NCBI GenBank assembly: GCA_964242325.1
Contig: CAXTCI010000054.1
Coordinates: forward strand, 1-29,710
DNA length: 29,710 bases
From: DASWOJ01 sp964242325
GTDB taxonomy: Bacteria > Pseudomonadota > Alphaproteobacteria > Acetobacterales > Acetobacteraceae
Direction: 5' to 3'
The notes under the pieces are model-generated. The model worked only from the letters and a program-made list of their open reading frames with translations. It made no database searches and was not told the DNA's origin. The first letter of the stretch is position 1; each line of letters opens with the position of its first letter. Below are positions 7,862 to 16,162 of this stretch, in pieces. Both the position numbers and the translations under genes were made by a program.

Positions 7862-8616
7862 GCGCAAGCGCCATCCGGTGGTCACTGGTCTTGCTGCTGC
7901 TGGTCGTCTGGGAAGCTTTGCCGCGGCTCGGCTTGATACCCACCCTGTTCCTGCCGCCGCTGACCAGCGCGGTCGCGGCAGGAGTCGCGGATGCACCCAC
8001 CTTTGCCGCGGCATTGGCAGTAACGATCGGGGAAGTGGCTTTGGCGGCCCTGCTCGCCTGCGGCGGCGGCATCCTGGCGGGTGCGGTGCTGGGCGGGGTG
8101 GCGCCGGTGCGACGCCTGTTGCTGCCGGTCGTGTCCAGCCTTTACGCCGTGCCAATCGTGATCTTGTATCCCGCGATGACAGCCTGGTTCGGCCTGGGGT
8201 CCGAAAGCAAGGTGGCCTTCGCCGCACTGTATGCCGTGTTCCCCACCGCATTGGCCATGGCAGCGGGCATGCGGACAATCGACCCGAACCTGATCCTCAC
8301 GGCACGCAGCATGGGGGCACGGCCCGACCAGCTGCTGCTGCGCGTAGTGCTGCCGGCTGCCATCCCGACGGTGCTGTCGGCGCTGCGCCTGGGCGGTGCC
8401 CTGTGCATCGTGGGCGTAGTGGTGGCGGAAATGCTGGTCTCCACCGCCGGGATCGGCTTCCTGGTGACGGGCTACCGCACCTTACTGGACAGCCCGCACG
8501 TCTTCGCCGCCATACTGCTGGTGGTGGGGGTAATCGCCCTGTTCGACTGGGGCGCACGCTGGGCAGAGCGCCGGGCCGCGGGCTGGATCGGGGCCGGACG
8601 GACGGAGGTCCCGTGA
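7858..8616 (+). CDS. ABC transporter permease (SsuC/TauC type), second of two
   Basis: The 252-residue protein resembles the first permease in plan: about six hydrophobic segments and an EAA loop (PNLILTARSMGARPDQLLLR near 143-162). It overlaps the ATPase stop by ATGA. Systems of this type usually have one permease gene and a homodimeric channel. Two different permeases with one ATPase suggest a heterodimer. The stop codon at 8614-8616 touches Tn3-family transposase sequence with no spacer, so anything that once followed in this operon has been removed. Confidence 0.93.
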   Translation: MSASAIRWSLVLLLLVVWEALPRLGLIPTLFLPPLTSAVAAGVADAPTFAAALAVTIGEVALAALLACGGGILAGAVLGGVAPVRRLLLPVVSSLYAVPIVILYPAMTAWFGLGSESKVAFAALYAVFPTALAMAAGMRTIDPNLILTARSMGARPDQLLLRVVLPAAIPTVLSALRLGGALCIVGVVVAEMLVSTAGIGFLVTGYRTLLDSPHVFAAILLVVGVIALFDWGARWAERRAAGWIGAGRTEVP

Positions 8617-9876
8617 GGCGGCTGACCCTCAGTTTCGACGTGTTCACCAACCCGCGAACCGGCGAGCGCTGTGACGACGTGAACGCCTTGCTCGCCGCCA
8701 TCCTGGCTGACGCCACCAACCTCGGCTTCGGCCGCATGGCGGCGGCCAGTCACGGCGTGACCCGCGACAAGCTGATCTGGACCGCCGACGCCTACATCCG
8801 CCCAGAAACATACAAGGCGGCGCTGGCCCGGATCATTGGCACGCACCATGCGCTGCCCATCGCGTCCGCCTGGGGCGACGGCACCACCTCGTCCTCCGAC
8901 CGGCAGTTCTTCCAATCGGCCAAGCGCGGCGACGCCGCTGGCGAGGTGAACGCACGCTACGGCCACGATCCCGGCCTGGGCTTCTACACCCACGTGTCCG
9001 ATCAGCACGGGCCCTGCAGCGTGCGCGCCATGTCGGCCACCAGCCACGAGACGCCCTACGTGCTGGACGGGCTGCCGCACCATGGGACCAGCCTGCGGAT
9101 CGGGACCCATTACACAGACACAGGTGGCGCTTCAGACCACGTGTTCATTCTTTGCGCCCTGTTAGGGTTCCGGTTCTGCCCGCGGCTGCGCGACCTGCCC
9201 GAACGCAAGCTGGCCACCGTCGAGCCGGTCACGGCCTACAAGGACCTGGCCCCGCTGATCGGGCGCCGGGTCAAGGCCGATTGTCATCCGCGAGCACTGG
9301 GGCGAGATCCTTCGCCTGGTCGCCTCCTTGCAGGCCGGCACCGCGTTGCCGTCGGCCATGCTGAAGCGCCTGGCCGCCTACCAGCGCCAGAACCAGCTCG
9401 ACCTGGCGTTGCAGGAGTTGGGGCGCGTTGAGCGCACCCTGTTCATGCTGGACTGGCTTGAGTCGCCCGGCCTGCGCCAGCGCTGCCAGGTGGGCCTGAA
9501 CAAGAGCGAGCAGCGGCACGTGCTGGCCTAGGTGATCTGCACGTCCAAGCAGGGCCGCATCGCCGACCGTGGCCAGGAGGCGCAGCAATTCCGGGCGTCA
9601 GGGCTGAACTTGGTGATCGCCGCCATCGTCTACTGGAACTCGACCTACCTGGCCGATGCCGTCCAGCACTTGAGGGATCAGGGAAAGCCCGTGCCGGATG
9701 CGCTGTTGGCCCACACGTCGCCGCTCACCTGGGAGCATATCGGCTTCTCCGGCGACTTCCTTTGGGACCGCACCGCCGCAACCGCGGATCGGCGCCGGCC
9801 GCTCAACCTGGGCCGGGGCCGGACGGCTGCATGGATGGCGTTTCCGACCCGTTCACCCCTGGCGTTGTCTGCATGA
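8617..9876 (+). pseudogene. Tn3-family transposase, C-terminal part only, frameshifted and with internal stop
   Basis: Only about 410 of the usual 950-1000 residues remain. The segment begins with LTLSFDVFTNPRTGERC (first catalytic Asp) and includes WGDGTTSSSD, FYTHVSDQHGP, the HYTDTGGASDHVF block (second Asp) and LGRVERTLFMLDWL (catalytic Glu). The frame changes by one base near 9275-9280 between GRRVKAD and IREHWGEILRL. A TAG at 9529-9531 interrupts the protein where family members continue, and the similarity resumes with QFRASGLNLV and SPLTWEHIGFSGDF. The gene is therefore dead. Its 5' half and left inverted repeat are missing. Confidence 0.9.
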
Positions 9877-9924
9877 CGGGCGACGCTATGCCCTCATCCT
9901 AATCTGGCCCGTTCCCGGCAATGA

Positions 9925-10073
9925 TGCTGGTAGCGAATTCGGTGGTCCGCTGTCAGGGCGCAGCAACATGAGCGTCAGCCTTCGAGAGGGCAGGGCCGCA
10001 TCATCACTCCTGCATCAGCTCCTGCACTGTCGCAACGGCGGGAGCCAACCTGCCACCGAATTCGCTACCAGCA
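9925..10073. repeat. 149-bp segment bounded by a perfect 21-bp inverted repeat
   Basis: The left arm (9925-9945, beginning TGCTGGTAGCGAATTCGG) is exactly complementary to the right arm (10053-10073). The arms enclose 107 bases without a gene. This is the layout of a miniature element with terminal repeats or of a recombination or protein-binding site. No matching target duplication is visible outside the arms (ATGA to the left, CCAC to the right). Confidence 0.7.
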
Positions 10074-10165
10074 CCACTGTTGGGTCGGAGCCGTCGCGGC
10101 ACTTACCATCGTGCGGCGCGTGTCATCCTGATGATCCTGGACCAGGTGGCCTATTGGGAGTGCCG

Positions 10166-10200
10166 CTCTGGTGCGGGAATACGGTTATCCCGCCACAGAG
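10166..10200. repeat. imperfect hairpin
   Basis: CTCTG-GT-GCGGGA (10166-10178) faces TCCCGC-CA-CAGAG (10188-10200), giving 11 of 13 pairs around a 9-base loop. No T-run follows on either strand, so a Rho-independent terminator is not supported. Confidence 0.4.
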
Positions 10201-10256
10201 TTGCTGGCCGAACACGACGCTCGCACCGCAAGACATTGCCGAGATGGTCAGGACGG

Positions 10257-10772
10257 TCATTCCATGAAGCGCCCCTTCGGCTGAAGGGCACGGAAACGGT
10301 CCGTCCAGGCCCGCCGCAATTCGTCCTCCGATGTGCCATCGTCGTAGGCGGGCGACGACAACGGCAGCGCCCGGGTCACGGCGATTAAGACGACCGCCCG
10401 TATGCGGGGTACGAGACCACCGTAGTCGGCGAACAAAGGAAGCAACTTGTCGAACCCCGGCTCACCCTGCTGGACGGCCTGCGCCGTGCCGAACAGGCGG
10501 CAGCCGCGACGCGTAAAAGCGTCCACAAAGTTGACCTCCACCGCCGGATTGGCGGCAAGGTTGCGAAGGGTGCCGGGCGAGCGGATGTCCCCAAAGGCCA
10601 CCGTAGCCGCGTCCACGACGGCAAAGGTGCCCTTAGGAGACAGATTAGGCGTACCGTCAGCGTTCACCGTGGCAACGAAGCCGAGCCGCTGCTCGCGTAT
10701 CAGCTGCATCATGCCTGGCGTCATCGTTGCGCCGTGTGGCCGTCCGGGCGAGGAAACCTCCGTCGGCGTCAT
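10257..10772 (-). CDS. pyridoxamine 5'-phosphate oxidase-like (split-barrel flavin-binding) protein
   Basis: The 171-residue protein has the small split-barrel pattern: LGFVATVNADGTPNLSPKGTF, then AFGDIRSPGTLRNLAANPAVEVNFVDAF, and a late GTAQAV segment. Family members bind FMN or F420 and act as oxidoreductases on small molecules. True pyridoxine metabolism is not implied. The ATG at 10772 was chosen because it overlaps the TGA of the upstream split-barrel fragment as ATGA, which implies translational coupling. An internal ATG at 10724 also begins just before the conserved core. No strong ribosome site is seen at either. Confidence 0.8.
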   Translation of the reverse strand: MTPTEVSSPGRPHGATMTPGMMQLIREQRLGFVATVNADGTPNLSPKGTFAVVDAATVAFGDIRSPGTLRNLAANPAVEVNFVDAFTRRGCRLFGTAQAVQQGEPGFDKLLPLFADYGGLVPRIRAVVLIAVTRALPLSSPAYDDGTSEDELRRAWTDRFRALQPKGRFME

Positions 10773-11150
10773 CGTGGATACGTGACGGAGTGAGCCTCCA
10801 GAACCGCTTCCTCCAGTGTGCGGCCGACGCGATAGCCGGCGAGCGTGTCCGGGCGAGCGACGCCCTCCATCAGCCGCGGACATGGCGCCGGCTCGCCCAT
10901 CACCAGGCGGACCGGCAAGTGCTCGGCGTAGATGGGCATCCCGTAATCCTCATCGTCGTCTGCTACACCCTTAGCGCGGATTTTGGCCGAAGCGCGCCCG
11001 ATTTCCATGGCGACCACGGACGTGGCCTTAATTTCCAGCGCCGTGCTTTGACGCAGGCCGGCCGTTCGGGCAGGGAAAAAGTGGTCCACCATGGCGACCA
11101 GCGCCGCTTCCTTCTCCGCTGGGTACCGGGTTCCGAAACCAGCCCGCTGA
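10769..11150 (-). pseudogene. C-terminal fragment of a second split-barrel (Pyridox_ox_2-like) gene
   Basis: In the frame ending at 10769, about 120 residues read FGTRYPAEKEAALVAMVDHF, then LEIKATSVVAMEIGRASAKI and DDDEDYGMPIYAEHLPVRLV. This is the typical second half of Pyridox_ox_2 proteins (the EK-x-x-AL, ASAKI/V and DDEEDY-x-PVWAGxLPL pattern). The first half, with the flavin-binding core, is absent. Upstream of about 11140 the good reading frame switches to an unrelated secreted protein, so a deletion joined two genes. The boundary is approximate. Its stop overlaps the start of the intact split-barrel gene. Confidence 0.6.
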
Positions 11151-11616
11151 CCCGCCGGATGATGCGAATGTCGTCCATCGTCGGCGGCAGTTGCGCTCCG
11201 GCAGCGATCGTCAGCTGCATCGCGTCGCCGGACACAGAGGCTCGGTGCAGCGGGAACCAGCCGAACGGCGTCTTGGCCACGCCGGGCTTGCCGAGCAGCA
11301 GCTCGAAGCGCTTCGGGTCCTCGGGAAACTTGCTTTTCATCGTGCCGAGGTACTTGCCGGGCGCAACCTCCTTCAGCGTGGCGGGCACGCGACGCGGCGG
11401 GGCGTCGCAGAACGTGCCCGGCTGCGATCCGCCGATGTCGATGGCCAGCGCATTCACCAAGCAGGGCACGTCGCAACTCCCGATGAACTCCGCCCTTGTT
11501 TGGCGCAGCGTACAGGCGACAATGTTCGCCACTTCCGCGGTTGAAGGCTTCGTCCAGGCGAACAAGCCAAGCATGGCCAGCACTGGGAGCATGGCATGCA
11601 GCATCAGTCCCTCCAT
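10963..11616 (-). CDS. secreted hypothetical protein, 3' end replaced (chimeric reading frame)
   Basis: The 217-codon frame begins with a signal peptide (MLPVLAMLGLFAWTKPSTAEV region) and a stretch with paired cysteines (SCDVPCLVNALAIDIGG and GTFCDAPP). It stays protein-like to about residue 160 (LPPTMDDIRIIRR). After about 11140 it runs through the split-barrel fragment in the wrong frame and becomes Arg- and Trp-rich, which is not natural sequence. The real protein was probably longer or ended there before a deletion. I do not recognise the family. It starts 27 bases after the upstream binding-protein gene stops and may be co-transcribed with it. Confidence 0.5.
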   Translation of the reverse strand: MEGLMLHAMLPVLAMLGLFAWTKPSTAEVANIVACTLRQTRAEFIGSCDVPCLVNALAIDIGGSQPGTFCDAPPRRVPATLKEVAPGKYLGTMKSKFPEDPKRFELLLGKPGVAKTPFGWFPLHRASVSGDAMQLTIAAGAQLPPTMDDIRIIRRVSGLVSEPGTQRRRKRRWSPWWTTFSLPERPACVKARRWKLRPRPWSPWKSGALRPKSALRV

Positions 11617-11643
11617 CGTGGGCCGGCAGCTCAGCAGAGCGGG

Positions 11644-12858
11644 TTACCCGGTCAGCTTGCAGCTTTCGATAGGCGGCGCGGCATCCTCGCCCGAGGTGGT
11701 CGAGACCAGCTTGTAAAGGTCCCACGGCCCCGTGCTCTCACCGGGCGCCTTGACCTGGAACAGGTAGGCCGGGTGCAGCGCCTGCCCGTCCGCGCGGATG
11801 CGCAGCGTGCCGTAGCAGTCGTCGTCGGTCGGCATCGCCTTCATCCGCGCGACCACCTCGGCGCCGTTCGCCTTCGCCGCCGCAACGCCCAGGTCGGTCG
11901 CGGCCTTCAGGTAGTGCAGCGTGGCCGCATAGGTGCCCGCCTGCTCCGAGCTGACGTAGTTGCCGCCGAGCTTCGGCCTGATGCGCTCCATGAAGGCGCG
12001 GGTGCGGCTGTTCAGGTCCCAGTAGAAGCTTTCGGTCAGCAGCAGCCCCTGCGCCGTTTCCAGCCCCACCGACTTGATCACCTGGATGAAGGCCAGCATC
12101 GCCGCCAGCCGCTTGCCGCCCGCGGTCAGGCCGAACTCGTGCGCCTGCTTGATGCAGTTGACGGTGTCGCCGCCTGCGTTGCCGAAGGCGATCACGTCCG
12201 CACCGCTCGCCTGCGCTTCCACCAGGAAGGCGGAGAAGTCGGTGGTCGCCGGGAAGGGATAGGCCGCCGAGCCCAGCACCTTGCCGCCAGCGGCATTGAT
12301 GAACCCCGTCGCCTGCTGCGTCAGATCACGGCCGAACACGTAGTCGGCGACGATGAAGTACCATGACCTGCCGCCGGCCTGTACCGTCGCCGCGGCGGAG
12401 CGGGCGAGCATGGTGGTGTTGTAGCCCCAGTGGATCGTGGTCGGCGTGCAGCCCGCGCCGGTGAGCGCGGTGGAGGCGGCGCCGCTGTTCAGGTAGGCCT
12501 TGTTCTTCTCGACCGCGATCGTCTTGACCGCCAGCGCCACGGCCGAGTTCGGCACGTCGGTCACCATGTCCACACCCTGGTCGAACCATTGCCGGGCGAT
12601 GCCGGCGCCGACGTCGGGCTTGTTCTGGTGGTCGGCCTCGATCACCTCGACCTGCAGGCCGCGCGACCCGGCAAAGTCCTGCACTGCCTGCCGGGCGCAC
12701 GCCACCGAGGTTGGCCCGGACGTGTCGCTGTAGGTGCCGGACAGGTCGGTGAGCACGCCAATGCGGAGGGTATTGGCAGCTTGCGCCCGCGGGCGCACGA
12801 GCGGGGTGGCGGACAACGCGGCGGTGGCCGCGATCAGGGTGCGGCGGCTGACAGGCAT
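11644..12858 (-). CDS. branched-chain-amino-acid-type ABC substrate-binding protein, Tat-type signal (orphan)
   Basis: The 404-residue protein starts with a twin-arginine-like signal (SRRTLIAATAAL, cleavage near RAQA-AN) and is a LivJ-type periplasmic binding protein: LRIGVLTDLSGTYSD, EADHQNKPDVG, FIVADYVFGRDL, ASGADVIAFGNAGGDTVNCI. It shares these blocks with the protein at 2318-3526, so the two are paralogues, with different export routes. No permease or ATPase lies nearby. The ATG at 12858 is supported by GGAGGACG a few bases upstream. The longer frame to 12930 has no such support. Confidence 0.92.
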   Translation of the reverse strand: MPVSRRTLIAATAALSATPLVRPRAQAANTLRIGVLTDLSGTYSDTSGPTSVACARQAVQDFAGSRGLQVEVIEADHQNKPDVGAGIARQWFDQGVDMVTDVPNSAVALAVKTIAVEKNKAYLNSGAASTALTGAGCTPTTIHWGYNTTMLARSAAATVQAGGRSWYFIVADYVFGRDLTQQATGFINAAGGKVLGSAAYPFPATTDFSAFLVEAQASGADVIAFGNAGGDTVNCIKQAHEFGLTAGGKRLAAMLAFIQVIKSVGLETAQGLLLTESFYWDLNSRTRAFMERIRPKLGGNYVSSEQAGTYAATLHYLKAATDLGVAAAKANGAEVVARMKAMPTDDDCYGTLRIRADGQALHPAYLFQVKAPGESTGPWDLYKLVSTTSGEDAAPPIESCKLTG

Positions 12859-12972
12859 GCGGACGTCCTCCAGGATGTTTGTTGCCGCCACGCTAGCGCC
12901 GGCACGCGCTACATCCAAACCGACGGACACTGTCCGACCTCAAAGCCACATTAGCCGTGTCACAAGCCGCGC

Positions 12973-13686
12973 CTAGCTGATCCCGGCCAGCAGCTCGACC
13001 ACCTTCTCAGGCGCAGGTACCTCGACATCGTGCGGGACGGTCAGCTCCAGGTAGTGCCAATCCACCTTGGCGCGTGCCCGCTGCCGGCTCGGCTCGATTG
13101 AGGCAAGCGGCGGATCGGTGTAGGCGACATAGGTCACCGGACGGCCGGCGCCCGCTGGCCTGGTGAGGCGGACCGGACTGTCGTAGGTGCCGAGCGGGTG
13201 CGGGCGCAGCCGGCGCATGAACCAGCCCTTGGCCGGGCCGTCCGGGATCGGGAACGCGTCCGGACCCGGCACCGGCAGTGCAATGCCCCTGCCCTGTTCG
13301 CGTGCGGCTGCTCTGCGTCTGTCCGCCAGCTCGGGTGGAATGATCGCGAACGCCGTGTCGCCATCCCCAGGGATCAATGCGTCGAGGTAGACGATGTGCT
13401 GGATGCAGTCAGGCATGCGGTCGGCCACCCCGGTCACTACCATGCCGCCGTAGGAATGACCGACCAGGATGACGTCCCTGAGTTCCTCTGCCTCGATGAG
13501 GCCGGCTACGTCCTGGATGTGGGTGCCTACGGTGACCTGCCGCGATAGGAGGTGGGTGCGCTCACCAAGACCGGTCAGGGTCGGGGTCCATACTGCGTGA
13601 CCAAGCGTTCGCAGGCCCTTGGCGACGTCCCGCCAGATCCAGCCCCCGCCATAGGCTCCATGTACGAGGACGTAGGTCTTGGTCAG
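12973..13686 (-). CDS. alpha/beta hydrolase (plant-esterase/EstC-like), start codon CTG or lost
   Basis: The 237-residue reading has the complete fold: YVLVHGAYGGGWIWRD with the oxyanion HG at 9-10, LTGLGERTHLL, the nucleophile elbow GHSYGG (Ser78), HIVYLDALIPGDG and the late HDVEVPAPEKVVELL with the probable catalytic His219. Relatives begin M-T-K-T-Y at exactly the place where this gene has CTG-ACC-AAG-ACC (CTG at 13686-13684). No ATG, GTG or TTG occurs in frame between an upstream TAG and an ATG at 13443, which lies after the catalytic serine. Either CTG is used (a GAGGGA motif lies about 9 bases before it) or the start was lost by mutation. An IS4-type remnant begins a short way upstream. 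Confidence 0.8.
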   Translation of the reverse strand: MTKTYVLVHGAYGGGWIWRDVAKGLRTLGHAVWTPTLTGLGERTHLLSRQVTVGTHIQDVAGLIEAEELRDVILVGHSYGGMVVTGVADRMPDCIQHIVYLDALIPGDGDTAFAIIPPELADRRRAAAREQGRGIALPVPGPDAFPIPDGPAKGWFMRRLRPHPLGTYDSPVRLTRPAGAGRPVTYVAYTDPPLASIEPSRQRARAKVDWHYLELTVPHDVEVPAPEKVVELLAGIS

Positions 13687-13842
13687 GATGTTAGTTCCCT
13701 CACACCGTGCTATGACCCAGCCGCGCTCGCAAACCTGACTGCGCCAGTAGAGTTCAAGCTCAAACTACTCTCAAACAAAGGGCGAAACAGCCTGTTAGAC
13801 CCACCCCTTTCAGGGTGTTGGTGCTCTTCCCAACCTGGAGGC

Positions 13843-14475
13843 ATGAGCAGGACATTGGGTGGGAGCGGGCCGGTTTGGTCTGCGGTTTTGGAGCGGTTTG
13901 AGCGGCACGCGCCGGCGAGCGTGATGGCGCGCCTGGCGCTGGAGCACGCGCTGCCGGCAGGCTGGGTGAACCTTCAGCCCGCTTCGCGGGCTGTCCCTCC
14001 GGGGGATCGCTGCGCGATGGTGTTCGAGGCGCATCGCCAGCAGCAGTATTCGCGCGAGCTGCTGTTCTCGACGGTTGTGGAGCTGACGACGATCGTGTCT
14101 TTAAGCCCGCGCCTGTCCTTGCACGCCGCGGCGCGGCAGATGCCGGCGCTACCGGTGTCGCTGGCCTGCTTGTATAACAAGGTTAACCACACCGAGCCCT
14201 GTGTTCTGCGTGCTCTGGTGCGCGGCAGCGCCGAGCGGCTCGGGCCGGTGATGGCGGCCGTGGGCCATGGCGCCGACAGCCTGCCCGGCTGGCGGCTGCG
14301 TGTGCTGGACGGCAACCACCTGCCGGCGAGCGAGAAGCGCCTGGCGCCCCTGCGCGGCTTGCGGGGTGCGGCCCTGCCGGGGCAGTCGCTGGTGGTGTAT
14401 GACCCGGACCTTGGCCTGGTCACGGACCTAGTGGCCTGCGAGGACACGCACGCGAGCGAGCGGGCCGCGGTGGCG
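13843..14475 (+). pseudogene. IS4-family transposase, N-terminal half, truncated
   Basis: From the ATG at 13843 (preceded by CTGGAGGC) about 211 residues of an IS4-type transposase can be read, with ELLFSTVVELTTIVSLSPR, SLACLYNKVNHTEP, the LRVLDGNHLPASEKRL block (first catalytic Asp) and the VVYDPDLGLVTDLVACEDTH block. Proteins of this kind are about 430-450 residues long. Here the sequence stops being IS4-like at about 14475, exactly where the ISKra4-type element begins. The frame itself runs on to 14547 inside that element. No other half was found in the window, so a deletion accompanied the second insertion. Confidence 0.85.
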
Positions 14476-15928
14476 GGGACTGTCCAAAGATGGGGGGTTA
14501 CGCTGCTTCCGCCAGTGACGGATGCGGCTGGGAGGGAGTTGGCCTGAAGAGGTGGCCGAAGCCGGAACCGAGCGCGCCGTTGTAGACGGCGCAGCGGACT
14601 TGGAGCAGCAGGTCGGCCCTGCGGCGGGACCAGCGCCTCTGCTGCGACTTGGCCATGCGCTGGTTGACCATGAAGTTGGCCGTGCCCTCGGTGGGCGACG
14701 TGCCGACCCGCAAGCCGGCCCGGTATCGTTCGGCGTAGTCGACCAGCCAGGCGCTCTGGCTTCGCAGGTAGCGGTCGACCGCGCCCAGCGCCACCTTCAG
14801 CTTGCGAGCGGGCTCGCTTTTGAAGGCGGGCAGGAGCTTGCGGCTGCGCTTGAGGGTGATCCGCACATCCGTGGCCTTGCCGTTCCAGCTCCGCCAGCGC
14901 AGGCGCTCGACCTCGGCGACGATCGCCGCCTTCGCCTGCAGCTGGTCCGGCTCGCTGGCGGGCAAGCCTTCTGGCACTTGCTTCGCGTGCTGGAGGCGCA
15001 TGGAAAGGTGGAACCAGTCGAGGGTCGGCGTATCCGTGACGCCGGCATCAGCCAGGATGGAGCGCAGGCCGGGGCAGCCGTCGGTGAAGGCGACTAGCTC
15101 GGTGTCGCCGGTCCGGCCCACGGTGTCGAGGGTGCGCCGGATCAGCGCTGTGATGTCGGTGTCGCTCTTGGCCACGGCGCTGAACACCTGCCGGCCCCCG
15201 TTGAAGGTCCCGGCGTTGCCGACGCGCACCTCCAGGTGCCGTTCGCCCTCGTGGCAGCTGCGGATGAAAGTCGAGTCCAAGCTGAGGGTGATCGCCGACG
15301 CTGCGGCTGTGGCGTCCGGCTTGGCCGCGGATGCGTCGCGCCGTTGTTCGCCGGCTCTGAGGGTGTGGCCGCGCAGGGTCTCGTGGCTCGTCCTGGCCGC
15401 GACCGGCAGCAGGTGGGCCAGCACGCCGGCGGCAACGCGATAGGTCATGGGCGCGGACAGGTGCACCTGCCGCCGATCCAGCTCCGGCGTCGAGCGGCAA
15501 TGCGAGGGCCAGTTGATCCCCGTCTCGTGGCGACCGCAGCCCAGGCAGCGGAACCGGGGCAGCCGCACGGCTATCTCACCGAACGGCGTCGTGATCCGAC
15601 GGGACCGCCAGTCCTTGACCTGCCACCTCCCGCCGCAGCTCGCGCAGTCCGGCCGCAGCACCGCATGGTCGCGGGCCTGCACGGCGACCACCTCTTGCTG
15701 GACGCGGGCCAGCAACTGCCTGGCCTCGGGCAGCGTCCAAGCCCGGGTTCGCGATGTCGCGACGGTCGCCGGGTCGGCTGATCTCCAGCACATCGACACT
15801 GCGCGTCTTGCTGTCCGTGCGGGTTTCGACCAGCCGCACTACCAAAGCCATCCATGATCTCCCGGCCGGCAGCGACCCAGCCGGTCATATCGCTCCCGTC
15901 TCCATACCCCCAATCCCTGGACACTCCC
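14476..15928. mobile_element. ISKra4-family insertion sequence
   Basis: The element is bounded by imperfect inverted repeats. The left end reads GGGACTGTCCAAAGATGGGG from 14476. The right end read inward from 15928 is GGGAGTGTCCAGGGATTGGG. About 16 of 20 positions agree. It holds a single transposase gene on the minus strand. It is about 1.45 kb, normal for simple ISKra4 elements. No target duplication is visible because both flanks are different IS fragments (IS4-type to the left, IS5-type to the right). The exact ends may be off by one or two bases. Confidence 0.75.
14498..15851 (-). pseudogene. ISKra4-family transposase with one frameshift
   Basis: The main frame (14498 up to about 15745) gives about 415 residues of an ISKra4 transposase, with the CASCGG...FRCLGCG zinc-finger-like region, TLSLDSTFIRS, VAFTDGCPGLRSIL, PTLDWFHLSMRLQHA and TEGTANFMVNQRMAKSQQRRW near the end. 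The N-terminal 35 residues (MALVVRLVETRTDSKTRSVD and on) lie in another frame starting at 15851, and the two join near 15738-15750. A one-base shift separates them. This is probably a mutation, although a programmed shift cannot be excluded. A downstream ATG in the main frame at 15799 would give a protein with an unnatural start. Confidence 0.8.
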
Positions 15929-15950
15929 GAACCAAGAGGTTTGCCGGGCA

Positions 15951-16162
15951 TCGCCGAACATGGGCGCGCGGCCTGGCAAAAAGCCTCCGGCGACGCGAAG
16001 TGCACCGGAGCTGAGGCGGCCATCGGCAGGTTCAAGCAGATGATCGGTGACGGGCCGCGCTCGCGCACGGGCCGGCGTCGGGCGACCGAAGTGGACGTCG
16101 CCGTCCGTGCCCTCAACCACACGCTGGAACTGAGATGCCCGATCTCCGTCCGCATCGCCTGA
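15951..16162 (+). pseudogene. IS5-family transposase, C-terminal fragment
   Basis: About 70 codons ending at TGA 16160-16162 read AWQKASGDAKCTGAEAAIGR, then FKQMIGDGPRSRTGRRRATE and end in CPISVRIA. This is the tail of IS5-group transposases (the W-x-K-x-S-G-Y, S-x-A-E-x-x-I-x-R-x-K-x-x-I-G pattern and the LxRPxxVRIA end). Everything upstream has been lost next to the ISKra4-type element. It is in the same direction as the N-terminal IS5 fragment at 28477. Confidence 0.75.

Larger units (their letters stand above)
9877..10256. other. non-coding stretch downstream of the Tn3 remnant
   Basis: About 380 bases show no recognisable gene. They contain a 149-bp segment bounded by a perfect inverted repeat (9925-10073) and an imperfect hairpin at 10166-10200. 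No canonical 38-bp Tn3 terminal repeat was recognised. Confidence 0.4.

Noticed and set aside
9925..10073. Interpretation of the 21-bp repeats as Tn3 terminal repeats
   Set aside because: Tn3-type ends are about 38 bp and begin with GGGG; both arms here lie on the same side of the transposase and are only about 100 bases apart.
10080..10256. Plus-strand coding-like stretch (REYGYPATELLAEHDARTAR)
   Set aside because: It looked protein-like, but no start, no ribosome site and no family could be assigned with confidence.
10963..11616. Single gene with a simple frameshift
   Set aside because: The two halves belong to different protein types (secreted Cys-containing protein and split-barrel tail), so a fusion by deletion explains them better.
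13552..13842. Upstream extension of the IS4-type transposase frame
   Set aside because: It overlaps the alpha/beta hydrolase on the other strand and has no transposase similarity; the recognised sequence starts at 13843.
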